From contig DATLFA010000045.1 of assembly GCA_035525225.1 (NCBI GenBank), positions 186,001 through 250,000 of the forward strand: 64,000 nt of DNA, written 5' to 3'. This DNA is from DATLFA01 sp035525225. GTDB taxonomy: Bacteria > Actinomycetota > Acidimicrobiia > Acidimicrobiales > WLNW01. Below are positions 42,214 through 51,059 of this stretch, piece by piece. The notes beneath the pieces are model-generated. The model was not told the DNA's origin and made no database searches. It was given only the letters and a program-made list of their open reading frames with translations. Each line of letters opens with the position of its first letter. Position 1 is the stretch's first letter. Both the position numbers and the translations under genes were made by a program.

Positions 42214-44019
42214 ATGAGCGCCGAGAACTTGACGTTGGCGGGCGAGTTCGCCACGCCGGCGCGCGAGCAGTGGCTCGAACTCGTCGCCGCCGTGCTGAAG
42301 GGCGCATCGTTCGACCAGAAATTGGTGACGCACACCTATGACGGCGTGAGCATCCAGCCGCTCTACACCGCCGACACCCCGGTCGCCGAAGGTCTGCCCG
42401 GCGTCGCCCCGTTCGTGCGCGGGGCACGGTCCGCCGGGCAGCTCGGCGGCTGGGACGTCCGCCAATACCACGCCGATCCCGACCCGGTCGCGACCAACGC
42501 CGCGATCCTCGCGGACCTCGAGCGCGGGGTGACGTCGATCTGGTTGCGCGTGGGTGGGAACGGCATCTCCGTCGATGATCTCGACCGCGCGCTCGACGGT
42601 GTGTACCTCGACCTCGCCCCGATCGTGCTCGACATCGGCGGCGACGCGATGCGGGCGGTCGATGCGCTGCGCTCGCTCTGGTCGGCGCGCGGTGTCCCGG
42701 CATCGGCGGCGTTGGGCAATTTCGGCCTCGACCCGATGAGCGGGCAGGTCTCGATGGACGACGCGGTCGGTGTCGCTCGTCGTTGTGCTCGCACCTACAC
42801 GAGCGTCCGTGCGCTCGTCGTCGACGGCAGTGCCGTCAATGCCCGCGGTGGCTCGGATGTCGACGAGCTCGGTTGCCTGCTCGCCCTCGGCGTCAACTAT
42901 CTGCGGGCGTTGACCAGCGGCAGCCATGCGCTCGACATCGATGCCGCGCTGGCACAGATCGAGTTTCGCCTCGCGGCGACCAACGATCAGTTCTCGACGA
43001 TCGCGAAGATGCGAGCGGCGCGTCGGTTGTGGGCGCGGGTCGCCGAGGTATGCGGTGCGTCGGCGACCTCACCGGCAATGCAACAACACGCGATCACGTC
43101 CCGGGCCATGCTGACGCAGCGCGATCCGTGGGTGAACATCCTGCGATCTACGGTGGCGTGTTTCGGGGCCGGGCTGGGTGGAGCGGATGCGATCACCCTC
43201 TTGCCGTTCGACGATGCGATCGGATTGCCCGACGGGTTCGCCCGCCGTGTCGCTCGCAATACGCAAGCGGTGCTCATCAACGAAGCGAACATCGCGCGCG
43301 TGATCGATCCGGGTGGCGGCTCGTGGTATATCGAATCGCTCACCGACGATTTCGCCCGCGCCGGGTGGAGTTGGTTTCGAGAGATCGAGGCCGCCGGCGG
43401 GTGGGACGCTGCGTCGGCGGCAGGCCTGATCTCCCAGCAGATCGACCGCGCCCGTGACAAGCGGGCGCAAAACGTCGCGCGTCGACGTCATTTGATCACC
43501 GGCGTCACCGAGTTCCCCGACATCGACGAGGCGCGCGTGACCCGCGACCGTGCGCCGGCTACCACCGTCGAGCGCTATGCCGCTCCGTTCGAGGCGCTGC
43601 GCGACCGCAGCGACACGGCTGCGTCCGCGGGTCTGCGGCCGACGATCTTCCTCGCGAACATCGGGCCGATCGCGGCGCATGCGCCCCGCTCGGCATTTGC
43701 GCGGACATTCTTCGAGATCGGCGGTATTGCTGCGCCGGGCAGCGAGCCCCTCGACGACGCCGGCGCGGCGGCCGCGGCGTTCGCTGCGAGCGGTCTGACC
43801 CATGCCGTCATCTGTTCGTCCGACAAGCTCTACGAGACGCACGCCGTCGCCGTCGCCGAGGCCTTGCGGGCCCTGGGAGCGAAACGGATCTATCTCGCGG
43901 GCAACCCCGGCGACAATCGTGAGCGCTTTGCCGCGGCCGGTATCGACGAATTCATCTACGTCGGGTGCGACGCGCTCGACGCGCTGGGTCGTGCTGTCGC
44001 GACCTTGGGGGTGGCGTGA
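42214..44019 (+). CDS. mutA: Methylmalonyl-CoA mutase, small (non-catalytic) subunit
   Basis: A 601-residue MutA. The barrel domain (VTHTYDGVSIQPLYTADTP, ALGNFGLDPMSG, MLTQRDPWVNILRSTVACFGAGLGGADAITLLPFD) is well matched, while the C-terminal half has a degenerate B12-like fold without the DxHxxG motif, as expected for the inactive subunit. With MutB it isomerises methylmalonyl-CoA to succinyl-CoA. The first 31 residues are a leader typical of MutA. ATG 42214. Its TGA overlaps the MutB ATG by one base. Confidence 0.95.
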   Translation: MSAENLTLAGEFATPAREQWLELVAAVLKGASFDQKLVTHTYDGVSIQPLYTADTPVAEGLPGVAPFVRGARSAGQLGGWDVRQYHADPDPVATNAAILADLERGVTSIWLRVGGNGISVDDLDRALDGVYLDLAPIVLDIGGDAMRAVDALRSLWSARGVPASAALGNFGLDPMSGQVSMDDAVGVARRCARTYTSVRALVVDGSAVNARGGSDVDELGCLLALGVNYLRALTSGSHALDIDAALAQIEFRLAATNDQFSTIAKMRAARRLWARVAEVCGASATSPAMQQHAITSRAMLTQRDPWVNILRSTVACFGAGLGGADAITLLPFDDAIGLPDGFARRVARNTQAVLINEANIARVIDPGGGSWYIESLTDDFARAGWSWFREIEAAGGWDAASAAGLISQQIDRARDKRAQNVARRRHLITGVTEFPDIDEARVTRDRAPATTVERYAAPFEALRDRSDTAASAGLRPTIFLANIGPIAAHAPRSAFARTFFEIGGIAAPGSEPLDDAGAAAAAFAASGLTHAVICSSDKLYETHAVAVAEALRALGAKRIYLAGNPGDNRERFAAAGIDEFIYVGCDALDALGRAVATLGVA

Positions 44020-46223
44020 TGGCCGAGATCCCGAACTTCGCCCACATCGAATTGGGCGAGCCCGTCGCCGACACGATCGACACCGGGGCTGTCGCCCAAT
44101 GGCAGGCCGCGGTCGAGGGCGAGACGGGCAAGGCGATCGACGCGCTCGTGTGGGATACGCCCGAAGCGATCGGGGTCAAGCCGCTCTACACCGCCGCCGA
44201 TCTCGACGGGCTCGACTTCCTCGAGACCTACCCGGGCATCGCCCCGTTCCTGCGCGGCCCCTACCCGACGATGTACGTGAATCAGCCGTGGACGATCCGT
44301 CAGTATGCCGGGTTCTCGACGCCCGAAGAGTCCAACGCTTTCTATCGCCGCAACCTTGCCGCCGGACAGAAGGGCCTTTCGATCGCATTCGACTTGGCGA
44401 CGCACCGCGGCTACGACAGCGATCATCCGCGTGTCGGGGGCGACGTCGGCATGGCCGGTGTCGCGATCGACTCGATCCTCGACATGCGTCAACTCTTCGA
44501 CGGCATCCCACTCGGCGAGATGACCGTGTCGATGACGATGAACGGCGCGGTGCTCCCGGTCATGGCGCTCTATATCGTCGCGGCCGAAGAGCAAGGCGTC
44601 AGCCCCGAGAAGCTCGGCGGCACGATTCAGAACGACATCCTCAAAGAATTCATGGTGCGCAACACCTACATCTATCCACCCGCGCCGAGCATGCGCATCA
44701 TCAGCGACATTTTCGCCTACACGGCGCAACACATGCCAAAGTTCAATTCGATCTCGATCTCCGGCTATCACATGCAAGAGGCGGGCGCGACTGCCGATCT
44801 CGAGATGGCCTACACGTTGGCCGACGGTGTCGAGTACATCAGGGCCGGTCTCGCCGCGGGCATGCCGATCGACCGGTTCGCCCCTCGCCTCAGCTTCTTC
44901 TGGGCCATCGGCATGAACTTCTTCATGGAGGTGGCCAAGCTGCGCGCGGCGCGGTTGGTGTGGGCCAAGCTGGTCAAGCAGTTCGATCCGAAGAGCGACA
45001 AGTCGCTCTCGTTGCGCACACATAGCCAGACATCGGGATGGTCGCTCACTGCGCAAGACGTCTACAACAACGTGGTTCGCACGTGCGTCGAGGCCATGGC
45101 CGCCACGCAAGGACACACGCAGTCGCTGCACACCAACGCCTTCGACGAGGCCTTGGCCCTGCCGAGCGAGTTCAGCGCCCGCATCGCCCGCAACACGCAA
45201 CTGTTCCTCCAGCAAGAGTCGGGTACCTGCCGTGTCATCGACCCGTGGGGTGGCAGCTACTACGTCGAGCGGCTGACCTACGAATTGGCCCGGCGCGCGT
45301 GGACCCACATCGAAGAAGTCGAATCGATGGGGGGCATGGCGCGCGCCATCGAGAACGGCCTGCCGAAGCTGCGCATCGAAGAGGCAGCCGCCCGCACGCA
45401 AGCACGCATCGACTCGGGGCGTCAGCCCGTGGTCGGCGTCAACATGTACCGGCTCGACGAGAACGAGAACATCGAGGTGTTGCGGGTCGACAACTCTGTC
45501 GTGCGGGCCAGCCAGATCGAAAAGCTGCGGCGTTTGCGCGCGGAGCGCGACAACGACGCGTGCCGCGCTGCGCTCGACGCGCTCACCCACGGTGCTGCCG
45601 CGGCATCGAGCCCCGAGACCAACCTGTTGCGCCTCGCGGTCGACGCGGCGCGGGCAAAGTCGACAGTGGGCGAGATCTCCGACGCGATGGAACGGGTATT
45701 CGGCCGTCACGTCGCGGAGATCCGTACGATCTCGGGTGTGTACAGCCACGAGGTCGGCGACCAATCCAACGTCGAGCAACTGCGCGCCCTCGTCGAGCGC
45801 TTCGCGGAGAACGACGGCCGTCGCCCGCGCATTCTCGTGGCCAAGATCGGGCAGGACGGCCACGATCGCGGCCAGAAAGTGATCGCCACCGCATTCGCGG
45901 ATCTCGGTTTCGACGTCGATGTCGGACCGCTCTTCCAAACCCCCGGCGAGGTGGCACGACAAGCGATCGAAGCCGACGTGCACATCGTCGGTGTGTCGTC
46001 GCTGGCAGCCGGTCACCTCACGCTGGTGCCCGAGCTCAAACGCGAGTTGGCCGAACTCGATCGCGCCGACATCCTCGTCGTCGTGGGCGGTGTCATCCCG
46101 CCGCAGGACTTCGAGGCATTGCGCGCGGCCGGTGCCGCCGCCATCTTCCCGCCCGGCACGGTGATCGCCGACGCCGCGATCGATCTGATGCGAAAGCTCA
46201 ACGCGCAGCTGGGCTACGAGTGA
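44019..46223 (+). CDS. mutB: Methylmalonyl-CoA mutase, large (catalytic, B12-binding) subunit
   Basis: A 734-residue MutB. The substrate-barrel stretch YAGFSTPEESNAFYRRNLAAGQKGLSIAFDLATHRGYDSDHPRV is essentially canonical, and the C-terminal adenosylcobalamin domain has KIGQDGHDRG with the cobalt-ligating His615. It converts (R)-methylmalonyl-CoA to succinyl-CoA, the exit of propionyl-CoA from odd-chain, branched and sterol-like substrates. No epimerase or propionyl-CoA carboxylase gene is in the window. ATG 44019 and TGA 46221-46223 are both shared with neighbours, so the operon is translationally coupled. Confidence 0.97.
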   Translation: MAEIPNFAHIELGEPVADTIDTGAVAQWQAAVEGETGKAIDALVWDTPEAIGVKPLYTAADLDGLDFLETYPGIAPFLRGPYPTMYVNQPWTIRQYAGFSTPEESNAFYRRNLAAGQKGLSIAFDLATHRGYDSDHPRVGGDVGMAGVAIDSILDMRQLFDGIPLGEMTVSMTMNGAVLPVMALYIVAAEEQGVSPEKLGGTIQNDILKEFMVRNTYIYPPAPSMRIISDIFAYTAQHMPKFNSISISGYHMQEAGATADLEMAYTLADGVEYIRAGLAAGMPIDRFAPRLSFFWAIGMNFFMEVAKLRAARLVWAKLVKQFDPKSDKSLSLRTHSQTSGWSLTAQDVYNNVVRTCVEAMAATQGHTQSLHTNAFDEALALPSEFSARIARNTQLFLQQESGTCRVIDPWGGSYYVERLTYELARRAWTHIEEVESMGGMARAIENGLPKLRIEEAAARTQARIDSGRQPVVGVNMYRLDENENIEVLRVDNSVVRASQIEKLRRLRAERDNDACRAALDALTHGAAAASSPETNLLRLAVDAARAKSTVGEISDAMERVFGRHVAEIRTISGVYSHEVGDQSNVEQLRALVERFAENDGRRPRILVAKIGQDGHDRGQKVIATAFADLGFDVDVGPLFQTPGEVARQAIEADVHIVGVSSLAAGHLTLVPELKRELAELDRADILVVVGGVIPPQDFEALRAAGAAAIFPPGTVIADAAIDLMRKLNAQLGYE

Positions 46224-47206
46224 GCCGACGCAAAGTCGACGTCGACGCCTACGTCGACGGTGTCCGTGCCGGCAATCGCACCTACCTCGGGCGTGCCATC
46301 ACCCTCGTCGAGTCCACCAATCGGGAGCACCAGGAGCTGGCGCAACAGATGCTCGTCCGCCTCTTGCCCTTCGCCGGGGACTCTCACCGCGTGGGCATCA
46401 CGGGCGTCCCCGGCTCGGGGAAATCGACGTTCATCGATGCCCTCGGGACCAAGTTGACGGGTCAAGGCCATCGCGTCGCGGTGCTGGCGATCGACCCCAC
46501 GTCCTCGCGGACCGGCGGCAGCATCCTCGGCGACAAGACGCGCATGCAACGCCTGTCGGTCGATGCGTCGGCGTTCATCCGTCCCTCACCGACCGCCGGC
46601 ACCTTGGGAGGTGTCACCCGGGCGACCCGCGAGACGATCATCGTCTGCGAAGCAGCGGGCTTCGACGTCGTGCTCGTAGAGACCGTCGGAGTCGGTCAGA
46701 CCGAAACCCTCGTCGCGAAGATGGTCGACTTCTTTCTCGTGCTCATGATCCCCGGCGCGGGCGACGAGTTGCAGGGCATCAAGAAAGGCGTCCTCGAACT
46801 CGCCGACATGATCGCGGTGAACAAAGCCGACGGCGACAACGAAGGCCGTGCCCGCGTCGCGGCCAACGAGTACTCGAGCGCGCTGCGTCTCGTGCAGCCA
46901 TCGAGCCCGACGTGGAGCCCACCGGTGGTGACGTGTTCGGCACTCCACGAGGTCGGTCTCGACACGTTGTGGGCGCAGATCGAACTCCACCGGTCGAAGT
47001 TGTCCGCGTCAGGCGAACTCGACGATAAGCGACGCCAGCAGCAGGTCGACTGGATGTGGGCGTCGGTCGAAGATCGGCTGCTGTACCGGTTGCGCCACGC
47101 GCCCGGGGTCAAACGCCTGGTTCCGCGCCTCGAGCGCGAGGTGCGAGACGGCACTCTCACCGCGACATTGGCCGCTCAGCGCGTGCTCGATGCCCTCGAG
47201 TCGTAA
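46220..47206 (+). CDS. meaB: MeaB-type GTPase, methylmalonyl-CoA mutase chaperone
   Basis: A 328-residue G3E GTPase. Walker A GVPGSGKST, switch region AIDPTSSRTGGSILGDKTRM, G3 ETVGVGQTE and G4 NKAD are all present. It loads and protects adenosylcobalamin on MutAB. The start GTG 46220 overlaps the mutB TGA (GTGA). It is followed by a hairpin at 47243-47282. The FHA-protein gene comes next after 150 bases. Confidence 0.95.
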   Translation: MSRRKVDVDAYVDGVRAGNRTYLGRAITLVESTNREHQELAQQMLVRLLPFAGDSHRVGITGVPGSGKSTFIDALGTKLTGQGHRVAVLAIDPTSSRTGGSILGDKTRMQRLSVDASAFIRPSPTAGTLGGVTRATRETIIVCEAAGFDVVLVETVGVGQTETLVAKMVDFFLVLMIPGAGDELQGIKKGVLELADMIAVNKADGDNEGRARVAANEYSSALRLVQPSSPTWSPPVVTCSALHEVGLDTLWAQIELHRSKLSASGELDDKRRQQQVDWMWASVEDRLLYRLRHAPGVKRLVPRLEREVRDGTLTATLAAQRVLDALES

Positions 47207-47213
47207 CGCTCAC

Positions 47214-47240
47214 GACCAACATGACCAACACGACCAACAT
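47214..47240. repeat. Three 9-bp direct repeats
   Basis: GACCAACAT, GACCAACAC, GACCAACAT in a row, right after the meaB stop. Function unknown; they may be chance or a small binding array for the FHA gene. Confidence 0.5.
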
Positions 47241-47242
47241 CG

Positions 47243-47282
47243 GCCACGCAGGGCCCAGGCGCTACATGAATTGCTGCGTGGC
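47243..47282. terminator. Hairpin downstream of meaB
   Basis: GCCACGCAG (47243-47251) pairs exactly with CTGCGTGGC (47274-47282) across a 22-base loop. It could end the mutAB-meaB transcript or form a leader structure of the next gene. Confidence 0.4.
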
Positions 47283-47356
47283 GGGTCCGAAAGAGTTGAG
47301 AAGCCTTGTCGTTCCCGTAACACTGGGCGCCACAACGAGCCATTGGAGGACCGAGG

Positions 47357-48544
47357 GTGCACCGCAAGACCGCGTTCTTCAGTACCGGAGCCGGGCTGGC
47401 CGCGTCGATCGGCAACGCGTCGCTGTTCATCGCCTCGGACATCGCCTCGCCGCCGGCCCGCGATCTGCTCAGCTTGTTCCGCGAGAGTGCGGTCGCTGCA
47501 CCCGACAGCGTCGGAGTCGTACGCGCGCTCGCGCGTGTCGTCGCGCGCCATGAGTTCGAATCGGTGCCGCCGTTTGGGTGTGTGATCGCCGGCGAGACCG
47601 ACGTGCACGCGATCGTCTATGGCCAATTGATGGCCACGGTGCGCACGACACAGACGAGTGAGACACTCGACGGTTCGTTGGCGGTCACGTGGGCCGACCG
47701 CAGGTTCCTGGGCACGCTCGTCGATTTCGCGGTTGGAGAGCCGCTCGATCCGGCGTCGAGTTGGTTCTTCGCCGAGGGCATCGTGCCCGCGTCCGGCATG
47801 GTCGTATCGACTTCGGTCGACGCGGTGCAGTGGTCGTTGTCGAACGGCGCAACCGACTTCGACGACTTGGCTGCGGGTCGGGAGGTCATCGGGGCCAGCG
47901 CCGACGTCATCGATCTCACCGAGCCGAGACTGCCCGAGCCGGTCGCCGCGCACGCGCGGCCCGATCTGCCGCCGCCACCGCCGCCTCCTCCGCCCCCGTT
48001 GCCGCTGGGCGACAGCGAGATCTCGCGGCCTGCGGCACCCGCCGATTCTTCCGGCCGGGGGGTCGCGCTCGCCGAGTCCCGCGCGGTCGCCGGCATGGCG
48101 TGCACCAACGGCCATCTCAACCGGCCCGATGCCGCGCTGTGCGATCTCTGCTTCGCCGAACTCGACCGAGCCCGGGGCACGATCATCGGTGTGCGACCTT
48201 CGCTCGGGGTGCTGGTCTTCGACGACGGCGAGCGTTTGGTCGACCTGGCTCGGCCGGTCATCGTGGGTGCCGACCCTCCCGCCGATGTCGTGATCGCCGG
48301 CGAAGACGCCCAGACCGTGATCATCGACGCCGACACAGAGGGTGTGTCCGACACGCAATTCGAGGTGCATTTCGAGAGCTGGGATGCCTTCGTCATCGAT
48401 CGGTCGACCACCGGCACATTTCTCGACGACGCATCGGGCCGGCGCCACCGCCTCCCCCGGCACGCCCGGGTCAAACTGAAGGCGGGCTCGGTGATCGCAT
48501 TCGGCGAACACCACGTGCGCGTCGAGTCGACCCGCCTCGCCTGA
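47357..48544 (+). CDS. FHA-domain protein with zinc-ribbon-like motif and poly-proline linker
   Basis: A 395-residue protein of novel composition. Residues 1-190 form an unrecognised domain. Next comes a run of ten prolines (about residue 205-215), then a C-x-x-G-H...C-x2-C cluster (ACTNGHLNRPDAALCDLC), and finally an FHA-like fold at about 280-395 (DLARPVIVGADPPADVVI, then a beta-rich tail ending FGEHHVRVES). FHA domains bind phosphothreonine peptides, so it may report to a Ser/Thr kinase; none is in the window. GTG 47357 is chosen for its GGAGGA site seven bases upstream. Some similarity to regulators of secretion or cell-wall synthesis is possible, but not demonstrable here. Confidence 0.7.
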   Translation: MHRKTAFFSTGAGLAASIGNASLFIASDIASPPARDLLSLFRESAVAAPDSVGVVRALARVVARHEFESVPPFGCVIAGETDVHAIVYGQLMATVRTTQTSETLDGSLAVTWADRRFLGTLVDFAVGEPLDPASSWFFAEGIVPASGMVVSTSVDAVQWSLSNGATDFDDLAAGREVIGASADVIDLTEPRLPEPVAAHARPDLPPPPPPPPPPLPLGDSEISRPAAPADSSGRGVALAESRAVAGMACTNGHLNRPDAALCDLCFAELDRARGTIIGVRPSLGVLVFDDGERLVDLARPVIVGADPPADVVIAGEDAQTVIIDADTEGVSDTQFEVHFESWDAFVIDRSTTGTFLDDASGRRHRLPRHARVKLKAGSVIAFGEHHVRVESTRLA

Positions 48545-48584
48545 AGGCCGGTACCATCGCGGCGAAACCGGTAAGGGGACCCGC

Positions 48585-49760
48585 ATGCGCAATGGATTCA
48601 AGATCTTCGACTCCGACGGTCACGTCGTGTATCCGATGGATATGTGGGACCGCTTCTTGGATGCCAAGTTCCAAGATCGCGTCGGTCTCAAACCGTCGCC
48701 CGGCGCCTACCGGCCGGTAACCGTCGACGGGCGCTACACGCAACACGACATCACGATCTACGGCAACTTCATGTCGTACATCGATTGGACCTACGACGAC
48801 ATGCGCGACAAGTACGGCGCCGACGTGGTCGACGCCGGCTTCCCCGGTGACGCGGTCGCGGCCGGCATGATCCGTGACGGCATCGACGTGATGGTGGTCT
48901 ACGGGCCCGAGTACGACCTGTGGATCGACGGCATCGATCCGGGCCTGCAACAAGCGTTGGCGATCGCGTACTACCGCTGGGGCGAGGAGATGCGCGAGAC
49001 CTCCGGCGGCCGAGTCCACATCTCGGGCCCCGTCCCGCTCAACGACATCACGCGGGCGGTCGAGACGATCGAGATCGGCTATGAGAAATACGGTGTGCGC
49101 TGCTTCTGGGCCCGCCCCAACCCGTTCAACCACCGCACCCTCGGCTCCCACTACTACGACCCGATGTACGAGATCCTCACCGACTTGAACTGTGCGTTCG
49201 CCACCCACGAGTTCATGGGCCTCAACGGCACGTCCGCCGGTTCAGAACGCTTCCGTTCATTCACCGAATGGCACACCGTGGTGCATCCGATGGAACAGCA
49301 GATGGCCATGCTGTCGATGATGGTGCACGGCGTGTTCGAGCGGCATCCCAAGCTGCGCGTGGGCTACATGGAGGGCAACTGCAGCTGGTTGCCGTGGTGG
49401 CTGTGGCGCATGGAAGAGCAACTCGAGTTGGCGGGCGAAAAAGAGATGCCCGAATGCCGCAAGTCGCCCACCGAGTACTTCAAGAACAATTGCTGGATCA
49501 CCACCGAGCCCGACGAGCCGGGCGTGTACCACGTCATCGACGAGATGGGCGACAACAAGATCCTTTGGGAGAGCGACTATCCGCATCCTGACTCGAAGTA
49601 CCCGTATTCGAGCGAACACTTCCTCGACATGCCGAAGGTGAGCGACGAGTCCAAACGCAAGATTCTCTGGCAGAACGCGCTCGACTTCTATCAGTTCCCC
49701 GAGTCGTATCTCCCGACGGATTTCAAAGAGGCGACCGCGACGAACAAGGCCGCTGTCTGA
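48585..49760 (+). CDS. Amidohydrolase family 2 protein (long form)
   Basis: A 391-residue TIM-barrel amidohydrolase-2. The first metal motif is IFDSDGHVVYP; the later ESDYPHPDSKYPYSSEHFLDMP contains the conserved Asp. The middle includes FATHEFMGLNG at the fifth strand. It is related to mycobacterial amidohydrolases of unknown substrate. ATG 48585, forty bases after the FHA gene, so the two may be co-transcribed. It ends before a repeat copy and the convergent HTH-citrate synthase. Confidence 0.87.
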   Translation: MRNGFKIFDSDGHVVYPMDMWDRFLDAKFQDRVGLKPSPGAYRPVTVDGRYTQHDITIYGNFMSYIDWTYDDMRDKYGADVVDAGFPGDAVAAGMIRDGIDVMVVYGPEYDLWIDGIDPGLQQALAIAYYRWGEEMRETSGGRVHISGPVPLNDITRAVETIEIGYEKYGVRCFWARPNPFNHRTLGSHYYDPMYEILTDLNCAFATHEFMGLNGTSAGSERFRSFTEWHTVVHPMEQQMAMLSMMVHGVFERHPKLRVGYMEGNCSWLPWWLWRMEEQLELAGEKEMPECRKSPTEYFKNNCWITTEPDEPGVYHVIDEMGDNKILWESDYPHPDSKYPYSSEHFLDMPKVSDESKRKILWQNALDFYQFPESYLPTDFKEATATNKAAV

Positions 49761-49765
49761 CGCTG

Positions 49766-49799
49766 ACTTCCCGCTCTGCGGGACGCCGCTCGGCCCTCA
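49766..49799. repeat. Dispersed GC-rich repeat, copy 6 (reverse)
   Basis: ACTTCCCGCTCTG, eight bases, then CCGCTCGGCCCT, filling the gap between the convergent amidohydrolase and citrate synthase genes. It may serve as terminator there. Confidence 0.7.
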
Positions 49800-50993
49800 G
49801 CTCCTCGCCACATAGCGGGCGCGGGGACGAAAGCGCAACGGCGTCTCGTCGTACTCTTCGAGCGCGTGGCCGATCCAGCCGGCGCTGCGGGCAACGGCGA
49901 AGATCGTGCTCGTCGCGTCCGCGCGAAGGTTGGCCAATACCGAGAACGCCGCCAGCGCGAAGTCGATGTTGGGCGGCTGGCCTAATCGATCGGCCATGAT
50001 CGCGCCGACGTCCTCGATGACTGCCAAGGTCTTGCGGTCGTTCGTGGCCTCGGCGGCGAGATCGAACAGCACCGTCGCCCGAGGATCACCGTCCGGATAG
50101 AGAAAGTGGCCCCAGCCGGTGATCCCTCTACCGGCGCGGAGGGCGTCGCCGATGGCCGCGGACGCGTTGCGCCGTTGCGCGTCGCGCAGGAGAGCAACGA
50201 CGTCGTGGCTCGCGGCGCCGTGCAGCGGACCACGCAGTGCGCCGAGCCCCGCTGCGATCACCGCGTAGGGATGAGCCCGGGTCGAGGCGGCGACTCTCGC
50301 CGCAACCGTCGAAGCCGCGAGATCGTGGTCGACCAGCAGCACCAGCGACGCGTTCATCGCGTGGCGCCATTTGGTGCTCGACCGGGTCGTCGTCAACCGC
50401 GGTAGCAGACGGTCGGCCAGCCGCGCATCGCTGGCCACCGCCGCACCTTCCACCGGCAAGCCCTCGATCATCGTGGCGATCGCGCGTGCCGCGGCGCGGG
50501 CAACGGCGGGCCGGCGAAGGTCGTCGCGCAACATGTCGGCGGCCGACGCCAAGGTCAGGTTGAGTTGCAGTCGTTCGAACAATGGTGCATCCGTCATTGC
50601 GCGCTGCACCCGCGCACATTGCGTCATCATGGCCGCGGGGACCTGCCAGTCCAATCGCGCCTCGGCGTCACCGAGCCACAACGCGCCGGCGATGGATTCG
50701 AACGACGTGCCCGCTCGCGCCGTCTCGCAGATGTCGCGACCCCGGACCTTGATGGTGTGGTCGTCGATGTGGGTCAGCGACGACACGATCGGCGCGAGCA
50801 GATCGCCGGGTTCGCGGCGGCGTCCGGCCCGGGTGCGGAACGCGGCGATCTCCTGGGCGTCGAAGCGGCTCGACCGACCGTCGTCGGCGAGGTGCGACTC
50901 GAGCAAGCCGCGACTCACATACGCGTAGATCGTCTCGGTTCGTACGCCGAGGCGGGCGGCGGCTTCGGCGGTGGTGATCCGGGTCGCACTCAT
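49797..50993 (-). CDS. Citrate synthase family protein with N-terminal HTH domain
   Basis: A 398-residue protein. The first 60 residues form a MerR/excisionase-like helix-turn-helix (ITTAEAAARLGVRTETIYAYVSRGLLESHLADDGRSSRFDAQEI). The rest is a citrate synthase fold with two catalytic histidines in RGPLHGAAS and GWGHFLYPDGDPRA and the catalytic Asp in NIDFALAAF. So the enzyme may also bind DNA, and the AT-rich operator array just upstream is an obvious target. ATG 50993. It is divergent from a second citrate synthase gene at 51060. Whether it makes citrate or 2-methylcitrate is open; with MutAB nearby either is plausible. Confidence 0.88.
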   Translation of the reverse strand: MSATRITTAEAAARLGVRTETIYAYVSRGLLESHLADDGRSSRFDAQEIAAFRTRAGRRREPGDLLAPIVSSLTHIDDHTIKVRGRDICETARAGTSFESIAGALWLGDAEARLDWQVPAAMMTQCARVQRAMTDAPLFERLQLNLTLASAADMLRDDLRRPAVARAAARAIATMIEGLPVEGAAVASDARLADRLLPRLTTTRSSTKWRHAMNASLVLLVDHDLAASTVAARVAASTRAHPYAVIAAGLGALRGPLHGAASHDVVALLRDAQRRNASAAIGDALRAGRGITGWGHFLYPDGDPRATVLFDLAAEATNDRKTLAVIEDVGAIMADRLGQPPNIDFALAAFSVLANLRADATSTIFAVARSAGWIGHALEEYDETPLRFRPRARYVARS

Positions 50994-51034
50994 ATTGATC
51001 TCATCAATGTTGACGATATCAAGCTTGTCAATAT
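50992..51034. promoter_or_regulatory. AT-rich operator array between divergent citrate synthase genes
   Basis: Palindromes TTGATCTCATCAA (50995-51007) and TTGACGATATCAA (51010-51022) are followed by TTGTCAA (51025-51031), and the outermost ATATTGA/TCAATAT arms (50992-50998, 51028-51034) are also inverted. Centres are 15 and 12 bases apart. Possible promoter boxes lie within it: TTGATC then TATCAA on the plus strand, TTGACA on the minus. The stretch is far more AT-rich than its surroundings. Confidence 0.65.
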
Positions 51035-51059
51035 GAGGCATCGGGAGGATGATGCCGCC

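Noticed and set aside
47210..48601. A long minus-strand open frame opposite the FHA gene
   Set aside because: No motif, arginine-rich, and it opposes a gene with a good ribosome site and FHA fold.
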